From the NCBI GenBank assembly GCA_010014835.2, contig JAAAKB020081261.1, positions 1-22,201 of the forward strand: 22,201 bases of DNA, read 5' to 3'. Each line of letters begins with the position of its first letter. Positions within the stretch are counted from its first letter, which is position 1. The stretch comes from Apostichopus leukothele (Eukaryota > Echinodermata > Holothuroidea > Aspidochirotida > Stichopodidae). The position numbers and the translations under genes are program-made. Below the pieces are notes generated by a model. The model searched no databases. It saw only the letters and a list, made by a program, of their open reading frames with translations, and was not told the DNA's origin. Shown piece after piece: positions 11,042 to 21,202 of this stretch.

Positions 11042-11918
11042 TGTCAATGTTCATCAAAGTTGGTATCGACCAACACGTAAATAACATTTTACTATGTCTT
11101 AACTTAATGATAAATAATGATCATTCTGACAGTTTCTAGATATTAATATTGAAATAAATAAATTTCTCAAATAACTTGATCAACTTATATCACAGATTAA
11201 GAAAGTTGAAATTTTTCATTTGTGTTGCTGATTCTTAAATATACCCAAGAATATGTTATGGTCCAAAAGTTTTTAACCTTTGACCAACCGTCTCTGGCTG
11301 TTCTAACTCTGAAGTTCTTGACTGAATCAATGTGGAACAGTTGTAAAATTGTACTTAGTCATACAGTACAGTAGTTGAGCCTGATACATCGTTTCAAACA
11401 GCAAGACAACCTTTCCACGTAAGAATTTACCTTTATGTTTGTAAATGGTTGTAGTTTTTTAACCTTGTCCTAACTGTAAATTTCTTCAGATTGAGTGGAC
11501 AATTCCTATACTAGCAGACTACAGTCCTAGGCCTTGGCTAAGTAATATTAGCTATCGGCCAATATTAACGATATAGGCCTAGGCGAATAGTACATTTACG
11601 TTAGGATACGAAACCTCAAGCAAATGCTGGTAAACATGTTAGAAACTTAGGTGCCTAAGTAAGGGCTAAGCCTAGTCCTAACTAGTGTCATACAATAGTA
11701 TGAAATATATTAAATTTATTCTGTAAGCTCCTTCAAGTCCCATTATTTAAATCAATTACCTACCTCGAAGATAGTCTCCAGGTTTTAAAGGCATCCCTGG
11801 AAAGTTTTAATTTTAGTTTTCTCTTGCACAGTTATAAAGAACAAGTTAGGAAAATTGTATTTTATATGCCATTTAATTTGTATCAATTTGCGGTTGCTCC
11901 TGTGGACCCGATCTTCAG

Positions 11919-12107
11919 CATGGAGGGGGGGATCTGCTACCTCAGCACCAGCTGGTCCTCCTCATTTACGCTGCCCTGGCTGAGTACACCCTGGACAGGA
12001 CAACATATGTCAAAGCATCACCACCAACTTTGCTACCTGTGATGCATCCTGGGCATTACCTGGATAGAGAAGATTCCAAACACTGTAGCACTCTCTTTAA
12101 CTGTTAA
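11919..12107 (+). other. coding-like island, family not recognised
   Basis: A GC-richer island sits in AT-rich DNA. After a plausible acceptor (ATCTTCAG ending at 11918), the phase-0 frame stays open for 62 codons to a TAA at 12105-12107. The peptide reads like real protein and contains QLVLLIYAALAEYTLDRTTY followed by a proline-containing segment, VKASPPTLLPV. No start codon, upstream exon or donor can be tied to it. It may be a terminal exon of an unseen gene, an alternative exon or an old gene fragment. The minus-strand frames are interrupted, so the plus reading is preferred. Confidence 0.35.
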
Positions 12108-12987
12108 CACTTGGACCGTGTACACACTTTGAAGTGTAAAACTTTTGAAGTAAAATGGGATACCAATCAAAGGACCACACTCAAGCAAGTGACTATATGT
12201 CCTGCAATATCTGTAGTCATTGCGGTAAAGACATTCTCGCAAAGATCTCACCCATGGCCCATTTGACCCATGTAGTCAACAATACTGACAGAGGCCTACT
12301 AATTTATGCCTTCCAAAACAATGAGATTTTAGAGGTAGGTTTTAGATCGCTACAGTTAAATGCATAGATGGAGCTTCTCTGGAATTTTTTGCCTTCACAA
12401 GGGAACAGCTGTTTAGAGCAATTTGCTAATTAATAGTAATGTTTTTGAAGAGTATGTGTATTTTGAACAATCACCAGTTTGTAAATAACATTATATAACA
12501 ATAGTCCTACATGGTTCAATATTAATGTGAGACAAGGAGGGAATATGTCAATGGAAATCATTTGGCACTTTTTGCTCCAATCTGTAATTTACAGGCTTCA
12601 TAGGCTATAAACAATCAATCAACCTCCAGGGCAAGATCCATGTTCCATAGCAATCTGTTCTTCTATTTTGCAGCACTATGTGATCCCAGATGAATCATTC
12701 CCTAATGATGCTTATTATGCTTAAAAATAATGTAATTCCTTGCACATTGGAATAATAATATTCCCTGGTGATGCATAAACTTTAAAAGTTATTCCCCAGT
12801 ACGTGATGAATTAAATTAAAGTAATCTTGTGATCAATTTAACTTTATAACTTTAGCCAGTAGTTAGTGTCATACAACATGAGCTCTGGCTAGTGGAAAAA
12901 ATGTGGAAGTAAAACTCATCTTTTCATCATGTACTTTAATGACTGATAATGTTTTTATTTGTCTTAACCTTGTGTGTATTAGTTTCA

Positions 12988-13030
12988 TTATTTAATTAAA
13001 TTTATTTATTAATTTGATTGATTTATTTCT
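12988..13030. repeat. AT-rich low-complexity DNA
   Basis: The stretch is made of irregular TTAATT, TTTATT and TTGATT units and has no further content. Confidence 0.6.
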
Positions 13031-13167
13031 TTCCTGGGTTTGCTTTGACTACTTTGTTCCTTATATTACTCTTTATGACGTATCTTATATATTTACTTCT
13101 TAAGATTTTACTATAGTCCCATGTAAATTGCTTTTGAGATATTCCTTTATGTTAAGTGCTACATTAG

Positions 13168-13208
13168 TATTATTATTGCTGTTGTTGCTGTTATAATTAT
13201 TATTATTG
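13168..13208. repeat. trinucleotide microsatellite (ATT and TTG units)
   Basis: ATT units are followed by TTG/CTG units and then ATT units again, giving a compound imperfect simple repeat of about 40 bp. Confidence 0.75.
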
Positions 13209-13540
13209 AAAAGATGACATTTTAGGATTGCTTAGGATTCTCCATTTATCAACAGATGATATAAATATAGCCACCTGTGACTTCTCCCTCAGACCCACCC
13301 TTTGGAACATATATATACCCATCACCAATATTTATCACAACTCCATAAATATAAACATGTGTGTACATATTCAAGGTGGGTGACATATTTGCAGCTGCTT
13401 GGGTTTGTTTGTTCACGTTTATTCCTTCTTATGATTACAGTTTGCCCTATGGTCCCCACTTCACTTCACCTTTGCTTCTTCACCTCTTGTTGAAATTGGA
13501 CACTGCTACTGCGGAATGTCACAAGAGGGCTTAGTGTATA

Positions 13541-13554
13541 GTTGCCATGGCAAC
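13541..13554. promoter_or_regulatory. perfect palindromic RFX X-box
   Basis: GTTGCCATGGCAAC is an exact 14-bp palindrome and fits the RFX consensus GTNRCC-N(0-3)-RGYAAC at every position. RFX factors bind X-boxes to activate ciliary and sperm-flagellar genes, usually within a few hundred bases of the transcription start. The site lies 339 bp upstream of the ATG at 13893, the candidate first alternative PFN4 exon. It is also within range of a bidirectional effect on FAM228, 2.7 kb away. Confidence 0.7.
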
Positions 13555-13892
13555 ATCACTTGGCTTTTCTTTTATTTTCTTTATTTAAAGTTTAAGTAAC
13601 TGTAGGAATTGGGAATTGCCATGTCTGGGAGCAGAATGAAGGTATTATCCCTTGCTGGAAACAAATGGCAAAGTAGTGTTAGACTGTAAGCATGTACTGG
13701 TTATAGGAGAAAGATGATTGAGCTGATCACACATATGGACATATACAGAACAGGTACTATATAGTATCATGCATATCTCTTAATGAGGTACTACTGCAAT
13801 GTATAGAACCTTCATTCATTGAGAATCTGATAACTTCTCATCTAGAACAAACCAGTTCTTGTTGTATTTGTTATTCGTTATTCGTCTAATAA

Positions 13893-14015
13893 ATGGCAAA
13901 CTCTTGCAAACACTCTGTTAGTTCTGGTGAACAGTCAGACACAGGATCTGTTTCTAATAAGGATATCTTATGGAGGTCTGAGAAGCTGAAAGGCATTCTG
14001 GAATCAACTCTTCCT
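13893..14015 (+). CDS. candidate alternative first exon 1a of PFN4
   Basis: The ATG is preceded directly by an in-frame TAA, opens a frame of exactly 41 codons and ends at a strong donor (CCT|GTAAGT) in phase 0. The peptide starts MANSCKHSVSSGEQSD (Ser-rich, likely disordered) and ends in a probable short helix, DILWRSEKLKGILESTLP. Phase 0 lets it join the PFN4 core exon at 16880, whose four codons before the conserved Met (DKVK) are open. The result would be profilin-4 with 45 extra N-terminal residues. A perfect X-box lies 339 bp upstream. It could instead be the first exon of a separate transcript. The upstream ATG context is weak (T at -3), whereas the core PFN4 ATG has A at -3, so leaky scanning is possible. 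Confidence 0.4.
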
Positions 14016-15473
14016 GTAAGTATCATGATATGCATGTAACCCACCATTATACCCCCACTCCCCACCCTACGCCCCCTCCATCATCAAAGCTCTCCCTGTA
14101 ATTACAGGCTATAATTTCTTAGTCAAGTCACAGCTTGAATTAGATATACTTTGAAGTATTGCCACACATTGTGTTGTTTGGTCTCACAGTCATGTTGTGT
14201 TGACTGTACCATACTTTGTGGAAAGACTACAAGTTGCATTTATTAGTATGTACATAGCTCCCTCTGTTTGCCTTAATTCCCATACTTAGAAGTGATGGAT
14301 GCCCATAATGTGTAAACAAATTGTAAAGTTGTACTGTGCATGTGTTCATGTATTTTTCTGTTTACCAGTTGATGCATTTTCGAACTTTCAATACATGTAT
14401 GTTTAAGTTTTTGGTCTTGAAGACTGAATAAATTTGCATTCCATCCAGAGGTAAACTTTACAATGTTATATATCTTTGTTTTCATTCATTGAACTTACTC
14501 TCTGTTATTTTGAGTATATTTTAGGATTTCTTATTTAAATTCTTGACATACAATTCAAAAATTGTATAAAAACTTGAACTTTTGATAGAGTTGGTTTCAT
14601 TTTGTCTGTGGCAAGAGCCTCCAAGTGTTTATTGCTTCCATGGTGTCTGATTGATCAACCCTTACTAAAGCAACTTTTAAATGAGTTTTTAACAGACTTT
14701 GAATGTCAAGAACAATTTAGATGGTGTGTTAACATTGTCGATATTTACAGTATTTGTACTAGTTATTTTACTTTCAAACCTTACAACTTTAGTTGGTTCA
14801 TTTGCAGTGTGTTTTTAGCTTATTAAAAGTATACTGTCAATGTATAGTGTTAATGGTTTCAGATTAATAAAAAATAACATAAAAAAGTAATAAACATAAG
14901 TACAATAAAATAGACTTGATGATTTTGTTTTTATCACTAATGTTTGGTACTTTGGTTTGACATGTCCAGGTTCTTTCTTGAGTGACTTTTCTTAAAAAGT
15001 ATCTCTAAAAGTTAAGGGTCTTCTAAATACACACCACTTGTATTCTAATCATGTTTTTTAAATGGTCACAGATGCTGCTTATGTGATTTGCTTGAAACTT
15101 TTTTCTTGTAATAACCTCTAAAGTATCTTTCTTTTTCTACTTTCATAAGGTTTTCTTAAATTTTCAGGAATATATTATCCTGGCTTAATTAAGTTTGTTA
15201 TTCTGGAAATAAAGCACAGATTCTGATATTCCATATTTGTTATAACTCTACAATAAACCTTACTTATAACTTATTTTCCTTCCCTTTTCCAAGTTATCTA
15301 TAACATCCTTATCCATGTGGACTTTATTCTTTTGACTCCACTAACCCCTCCTACCAATGGGTATTGATTTACTCTATTCCTGGACACTTGTCTCCTTCAG
15401 TAAACTGTTTATATTCCTGTTGCACACTACCCTTATCTATAGATGCACTTTGAACCTCCCCCCACCAGCTACA
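14016..15473. other. candidate intron after exon 1a
   Basis: No exon is supported here. The stretch has a C-rich tract near 14047-14080 and otherwise AT-rich DNA. The small frames at 14273-14485 and 14602-14826 lack splice signals and protein character. Confidence 0.5.
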
Positions 15474-15487
15474 GTTCCCATAGCAAC
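15474..15487. promoter_or_regulatory. near-consensus RFX X-box
   Basis: GTTCCCATAGCAAC matches the X-box consensus except for C in place of R at position 4. The right half-site AGCAAC is perfect. It lies 281 bp upstream of the ATG at 15768, nearly the same spacing as the X-box before exon 1a. This suggests that each alternative first exon has its own RFX-dependent promoter. Confidence 0.5.
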
Positions 15488-15767
15488 CAGCCAAGCTTTG
15501 CTTTCCCCATGGGTCTTTTGTAATGCAGTAACATGTCATTGACAGTGGTATGAGGAATGTTCACAGTGTATTGTATTGTTAACAGTTATTTGCGTCTGCA
15601 TTACCTAAAGCTCTGTGGTGTGGTTATAAATGAGTGGCAGATATTACTGTGTAGGGATAAGCCTGTCCTTACATAGTAAACAGTTAATTGTAAAGAGCCT
15701 AGTAATTAAGGCTGTAAATAAAACACATTTGTTGGCCTGCTAGTTGGGAAGTTTATTTGTTGTGTCC

Positions 15768-15878
15768 ATGAGTGGAGCAATTACTGTGACCGATGTGGAC
15801 AGAGTTGATAGGATTGAGGAGTTGGTCAAGCTGATTATCAATCACATTGACCCAGAGGTTACCCATCGTCCGTCTCAG
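15768..15878 (+). CDS. candidate alternative first exon 1b of PFN4
   Basis: The ATG opens exactly 37 codons and ends at a perfect consensus donor (CAG|GTAAGT) in phase 0. An in-frame TAG lies 27 bp upstream. The peptide begins MSGAITVTDVDRVDRIEELV and continues KLIINHIDPEVTHRPSQ, and it looks mostly helical. Spliced to the next strong acceptor at 16880, it reads through DKVK into the conserved profilin-4 Met, adding 41 residues. A near-consensus X-box lies 281 bp upstream. The end of this exon and its donor have been tandemly duplicated into the intron (see 15841-16140). A weak acceptor at 15742-15743 would allow a longer, internal version in phase with exon 1a, but its pyrimidine tract is poor. 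I know of no such N-terminal extension in mammalian PFN4. Confidence 0.5.
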
Positions 15879-16140
15879 GTAAGTAATGACGTTAGCCATG
15901 TATAACTAAACAGTGATGATGTAATGTAGTGTGTTAATCAGATTAAATATATACTCAGTAATCACAGTAACCCGGAGGTTAACCAACCTCCAGCTTAGGT
16001 AAGTTATTACGATAGTCATGTAATGATGTATTGATGATGTAATCAGTGTGTTATTCAAATTAATTATACCCTCGATCGGTCATCAACTTGACCAATATGT
16101 TATCCATTGTCCAGCTCATGTTAGTAGATCTGCATTAAAC
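15841..16140 (+). repeat. 120-bp tandem repeat copying an exon end and its donor
   Basis: Unit 1 starts at 15841, unit 2 at 15961 and a partial unit 3 at 16082, so the period is 120-121 bp. Unit 1 holds the last codons of exon 1b (encoding about HIDPEVTHRPSQ) and the donor GTAAGT. Unit 2 repeats both: it is about 70% alike by eye across the exon part, reads HSNPEVNQPPA and then a stop, and keeps GTAAGT. Unit 3 is more divergent and has lost the donor. Shared GATGATGTAAT and GTGTTA blocks continue through the intronic part of units 1 and 2. Confidence 0.7.
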
Positions 16141-16891
16141 TATGTACTTAATGTACTTTTTACACACCAACCATATGCATAGACCTATATCTGATATGGT
16201 GCTGTACAGGTGAGGTGGTCATTCTTCTGTAAAACAAAAATAAAAAAAAAATTGTGATGGTGAAAAAATGCTTATTTATAAATCGTATCAAGGTTTGCGT
16301 TAAGCGTTACCAGTATTGGTACAACATTTTAACATGCTTGTATTTTGCTGACACTGTTTAAATGTTATTATGGTGGAGCTTCTGAGCTTCCAAATTTTTC
16401 TTATATATTTCGGAGGGTTAAAATAACGATGAAATGTCTTAGTGGACTAGAAAGGGTGGGCCTTTAAATGTTTGTTGATTGCTGAGCATGAATGAGTGAC
16501 CCTTACTTAATTGACCTCTAGCATATCTGGGGCCATACTGATGACCTTTTAATATATTGTCAAAATTTTGCCTGGCCCTTTCTTGAATGAATTGTTTGAT
16601 TTTTTTCAGCAGTTTCCTACAAATTTGGGATTTGGATCAGATCATGCCCAGACGGCAGTCAGTTGGGATACATCCAGGATAATATCACATACACATATTT
16701 ACTATCTAAGTACCCAGAATCTATTTACTGGAATTAGCCATTAACCCTCTACACCATCAATGAGGCCCCAATGGAACTATTTCACAAACTGAGGCCCATC
16801 CACACAGTTGGATCATCCACATCTACACTGAGCAAAGTATCCTAACCAATGACTACATCTCTTCTTGTTCGATTTTAAGGATAAAGTCAAG

Positions 16892-19196
16892 ATGAACCAG
16901 ATGCAGAACCTCCTCCATGAGGCGTTGATTGACACTCGCCACGTAGAGAACGGCGCCATCATCCGCAGGAAGGATGTATCGTTACGAGCCAGCTCGGCAG
17001 GTTTCTCTGTGAGTATCAGTGTTATAAAATATAATTTTTGATTTATTCTGAGGAATTTTCCATATTGAGCAATCGGCCAAAAAATCGTTCAAGAAAGAAC
17101 GCAGTCAGTCCATTGACCTATAACAATTTGTGTAAATTGCCCCAAATTCCTCCCAACGTCCATCCTCCTCCATCACACCAAATTAAAATAATATTAATGA
17201 CTATGATATGTGTTGCCTAGTACCCTAACTCCCATTGGACCAAGGGCTATGAAGCAATGGTTTGATCATGTTTACATTTTCTTCTCTGCGTGACTCTTGA
17301 AGCTAATTCTTTGTAAAGATCTTTCCATGTCTTTCGTTCTTTCAGTTATCCAATGACCAAATGGAACGTTTCGTAGCAGCCTTTAGAGATCCACCGCGCA
17401 CCAGAGAGGAAGGGCTTTTCTTCAATGAAAGAAAATATACATGTGTTAGGGCTGACACAAGCTCTATTTATGCAAAATGTGTGAGTATAGTTACCATGGA
17501 TGAAGATACTAAACTAGTGAAGTTTTAAGTACGAACTTAATACTGGCATTGTTTTCAGGTATCTGTTTGCATTTGGCTATGAAAAAGTATAGAGAAAAAC
17601 AAAGAGGAATGTAAAAGGGTTTCACATCCTAGTAGCACCAAGATATAACGAAGTTAATTAGTTATTTTACTTTTTCTTTTCCTTTTGTTTTATGTTTATC
17701 TTTGACACTTGACGACCTCAGTGACAGTTAAACTGGTCTGAGGAATGACCAACAAACTATATGAAAATTCAGCCCTTAGCAGAGTTACTTATATTAAATA
17801 TAATTTTAATACTTTTGTTGTTGTTATGCTTACAGGATAAAATTGGCGTGGTTCTTGTAAAAACTGGAAGTCTCATTGTGGTGGGCACATATAATGACAA
17901 CATGTATCCAAGTGTTTGCATAGAAGCTGTGGAGAAACTTGGTAAGTTATATCACAGAGAACTTATGTCACTTCAATATGTAATGATATATGCTCTGGCC
18001 CTCGATCTATTGTACACAGGAACTAACCAGCAACCTTCCTGTAGGCCCCAATCAAGCTATATATATCACTTGAAGGTTAACTTCAAGCTGTCAGAATAGT
18101 ATCTGTTTTTGTGCAATTACATCCAAATTTCATACAATTATCATTGTTTGTACTAAATTTGAAGTAATTAATAAAATGAGGTTCTTAATTAAATTGATAA
18201 TCAACAAGAGAAGAGATGGTAATGAATACTTGCCAACATTTTCTTATTAAATATGGAAATTATCTTTAAAAGTGAGTTTTGACATTAAAGTTCCCTCCCC
18301 CCTAACCCCAACCCCCATAAATATTCTAGAGAGAACATAAATGTGTACATTTTGTGTTTTCATTAACAGGAATCAAACATGTAATAAAAAAAAGTATCGT
18401 CCGAGTTCCAGTGTTGTTGAGATCTGAAGAAAGGCATAACTATTACTTTTCCAGACTTTTTGCCTGTTTTTTCTCTTTAACAATTACATACTGCAATTTA
18501 ATCCTGAAAGTACCCACCAAATTTTTTTAATTGTTGCTGTTACATTTAGTTTTTGTTTTCAAATTGCATTCGATATTCTCTTGTAATAGATCTGCCAGAT
18601 TTTAAAAATATGGAAACATCAGTTCTCTTGTTAGCAAAAGTTTTCTTAAAATGTTTTTGTTTTCGGTTTCTAATGATCTTACTTATCCCAAATTTTAAGG
18701 ACTGACGGTTTAATGATACTGTGCAACATCTCAGTGAAGAGACTGTGTGAACAGCGACAGTAAATTCAAAGAAGCCAAATACTTTGATTATTGGTGACCA
18801 AAGTTTGGTCTCTCTAGCATATTCCGAGCATATTCTGACGTTATGGTTGTGACCTCTATACCAGAAAAAAACAAAGGAATGAAAAACATAATAATTTTTG
18901 TTTGTTGTATATTTGTAAGTATTTTTTCATTCTTCTTCCTTGGTTTGTAAAGTGCCTAGAGCAGATATTTTCTGGATCAGACGCTAGATAAATTTAGTCG
19001 TTATTATTAATAATAATAAGTATTAATAATTATTAATGATCACCCACCTAATGTTGCTGTAATTATTGCACATAGACTAAAGATACATGTCAAGTAAAAT
19101 CAATGGTGTGTGGCTTTGCTTCTTACATCATGCAGTGTTGATAAAGTATTAACCTTTAATCTTGCAGCTTCCTACTTCAAGGAGAAAGATAAATGA
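16892..19196 (+). CDS. PFN4: profilin-4
   Basis: The core coding exons are 16892-17008 (the exon begins at the acceptor 16880), 17346-17480, 17836-17941 and 19168-19196. All boundaries are GT..AG and the phases agree. The product is 128 residues against about 129 in human PFN4. Colinear matches by eye include NLLHEALIDTRHV (6-18), AGFS at the first intron (37-39 and on), REEGLFFNERKYTCVRAD (59-77), SIYAK (79-83), IGVVLVKT (87-94) and MYPSVCIEAVEKL (107-119), against human [37 protein letters not shown] and MYPSICVEATESL. The first intron falls after residue 39, where the human alignment also allows a boundary. PFN4 is the divergent testis profilin. It lacks normal actin and poly-proline binding, associates with phosphoinositides and acts in acrosome and manchette formation in mammals. 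The ATG has A at -3 and matches the family start. The four open codons before it permit N-terminal extension from exons 1a or 1b. Confidence 0.95.
18944..19039 (+). mobile_element. retroposon 3' tail fragment (LINE/SINE type)
   Basis: The sequence TTGTAAAGTGCCTAGAGC, then ACGCTAGATAAAT and an ATT/AAT-rich end, has the layout of a widespread retroposon tail: GTAAAGCGC..GAGC, a stem partner GCGCTATATAAAT, then (ATT)n. Such tails end LINEs of the L2/CR1 and related groups and the SINEs that borrow them. The copy is diverged and lies in PFN4 intron 3 (17942-19167). No 5' part is clear, although 18700-18940 may contain some. Confidence 0.5.
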
Positions 19197-20222
19197 GACC
19201 AGTGCTTCAGAAGATGTTGAGTGATCAGGGATGCCCTTGATGTTGTTCAGATGATGATCTGGCTATATGGATGTTGCTGAAGTACCTTTCATTTATAGCG
19301 AGGAGGTGATGTCAGGTAGTTCAAGGTGAACCATGGTTGGTTGAAGTATTTTATGCTCAGGACAGGATCCAACTTGGGGGCCGTGATGTCCAAATGTTGA
19401 TCCGTGGTTCGTCGACTAACTATGCTGCAGTTCTGTGACATGTCTTTCCTAAAGCAAGCAGTGTGCCAGGTTGAAGGTTAGGTGAAGAGCGATGAATTCA
19501 CTAACCTTTAACCAGTGTTAGTCATATTCCTCAGATCAGTTCACTGAAATGGCGATCATCTATGACAATAATGGTACTTGCACTGAAGTAATACCTCACT
19601 AAGGTAAATACTATATGAGCATGGAGCTAAACAGAGAAAGAAAAGTTGTGCCTTTTGAGGATTTAGAGGATCAATTAAGTTGCTGTTGGATCAGAGTTTA
19701 ACAAAGATTAGAGGAATTGAACACTAAACTTGAGTTATTCATAACATTGTAATTTATCATCATTTCACACTCAATGATTCCAAATGAATCTATTATATCA
19801 GTCATCCTGTTAATAATTTTCGTCAGGTTACTGTATTTATTTTTCCTGGATAAAAGAAGCACACATTGCAGTCCTCTTTGTGCTCCCGTAAGAAATCACA
19901 GATATCAACCAAAACTTAATGTTTGAACTTTCGCTAGACAATTAGCAGAAATGCTTTCACTTATATACTAAAAAATTCCAAAGTATTGGAGGTGACCTTC
20001 TTGAGAATTAATCGTACATAAAACACTGCAATATATGTTTTGTATGATGTTTTGTTCATGCCACATAGACCTTTTGTATCGTGTTAAACTGTCATCTATT
20101 CACCACTGACATAAAGACAGCAAAAACAAGTCTGTTGATTATTCATTTTGCAATATCTTGAATTATTGAACCGTTGTTTTATAACAAGTATTAATTTCAA
20201 GTCCCAGGTGTTGTATAATAAA
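19197..20222 (+). other. probable PFN4 3' UTR with poly(A) signal at 20217-20222
   Basis: The first canonical AATAAA after the PFN4 stop lies at 20217-20222, giving a 3' UTR of about 1 kb. No coding frame or splice acceptor with a following open frame is seen in between. The limit is inferred from the hexamer alone. Confidence 0.4.
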
Positions 20223-20820
20223 TTCTAGCCATGAGCAACAGTGACACTAACCATTGATAATGTTAGGTTTTAAATCACCATAAATTTTTTATTCTTCCTC
20301 CTGGCCGTTTCTTAATACGTCCAATTATGTTTCTCTTTCTTTGTTCCGTGAGCTATGTATGATTCATCTATGGTTGAACATTTAATCGCAGATGTATTCA
20401 AATCGAAACCGATCAAGGTTAAGTATAAGCTGCTTGGATCTGACCTTACATTAAAATCTTGTACAATATTGTAAAGTACAGATGGTTGAGTTTGGATCAT
20501 ATCATCCATCTCACAACACCAAGTGAAACGATCACAGATTCATGGCTAGTTTGTAATATTACCAGAAAAGACCTATGCCTCCAGAAAGTCAATTATCTGT
20601 GGCAAAGCAAATCAATACGTTGCCTAATTCTGCAACAGATTTATAGAAAAATGCACAATGAGGCTCATAGCTTAAAACAGTTGAGGCACTGTGATGAAGA
20701 AAGATTAGAGTTTACTGTCAAGGCCTACACAACTTCCATAACAAGTGCATCACATGAATCAGGCCTGGGCTGAACCTGTTGTTATCAGCTGGTAGAGCTT
20801 ATTTTCAGATACTTTGCATG

Positions 20821-20902
20821 TTTTGAGAGAAAGAAATATACCTCATTGTCTTGCTATGGAACAACAACACGCTAGTTTACTACTTTGGTGAATCTGGTGG
20901 GA
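20821..20902 (+). repeat. dispersed repeat, copy A
   Basis: TTTTGAGAGAAAGAAATATA, followed by CTCATTGTCTTGCTATGGAA, aligns with 21307-21379, and the likeness continues through GGTGAATCTGGTG. The two copies are in the same orientation about 490 bp apart and diverged by substitutions and small gaps. Confidence 0.5.
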
Positions 20903-21022
20903 AATTGACTTGAAAAAACTTCCATGACGAATTATTGCTGCTTTGACCATTTAAACAATATTCAAGAACTTGACAATGCCAGAGGGTAAATTGTGTTCAC
21001 CTTCGTCATCGTAGTGACCCTC

Positions 21023-21100
21023 CAGTAGCGGATGATGATGTGGCCTGGGGGAATGGGTGTCAAGGGGGGGGGGGTGGATGAGGGTCCCCCTCCTATATAA
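21023..21100. mobile_element. possible hAT-type transposon terminus
   Basis: CAGTAGCGGAT at 21023-21033 resembles the start of many hAT terminal inverted repeats (CAGTGGCGGAT followed by a G-rich tract). It is followed by long G-runs (21047-21083) and then GTCCCCCTCCTATATAA. GACCCTC at 21016-21022 and GAGGGTC at 21080-21086 form an inverted pair around it. No transposase and no certain 8-bp target duplication are seen, so this is at most a decayed non-autonomous copy or one end. Confidence 0.35.
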
Positions 21101-21166
21101 GAGTTCTTTTTTGCTTTGTTGCATGATTAAGTGTTCTTAGTGTTATAATTTGTTACTTTTATGTAG

Positions 21167-21202
21167 CATTTTACTACAAATTTTCAACATTTTACTACAA
21201 AT
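21167..21202 (+). repeat. two-copy direct repeat, 21-bp period
   Basis: CATTTTACTACAAAT occurs at 21167-21181 and again at 21188-21202 without mismatch. It is a small recent tandem duplication. Confidence 0.75.

Larger units (their letters stand above)
10811..13892. other. intergenic region between divergent FAM228 and PFN4
   Basis: The region carries the FAM228 promoter side (to about 11.1 kb), a part rich in TAGGCCTA-type words (about 11520-11680), a coding-like island (11919-12107), AT-rich low-complexity DNA (12988-13030), an ATT/TTG microsatellite (13168-13208) and a perfect X-box (13541-13554). Apart from the island, no stretch looks coding. The small open frames at 12155-12367 and 13302-13493 are considered chance. 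Confidence 0.55.

Noticed and set aside
16610-16860. Possible extra exon after the strong acceptor TTTTTTCAG ending at 16609
   Set aside because: The acceptor is good, but I find no convincing donor before 16880 and no clear protein-like frame. It could be a cryptic or UTR exon only.
17761-18099. Open frame of 112 codons starting at 17761
   Set aside because: This is PFN4 exon 3 (17836-17941) read through its acceptor and donor into the flanking introns. The spliced model is used instead.
20459-20773. Open frame of 104 codons on the plus strand
   Set aside because: No recognisable motif, no GC or composition step and no splice signals. It lies in the PFN4 downstream flank and a chance frame is the simplest reading.
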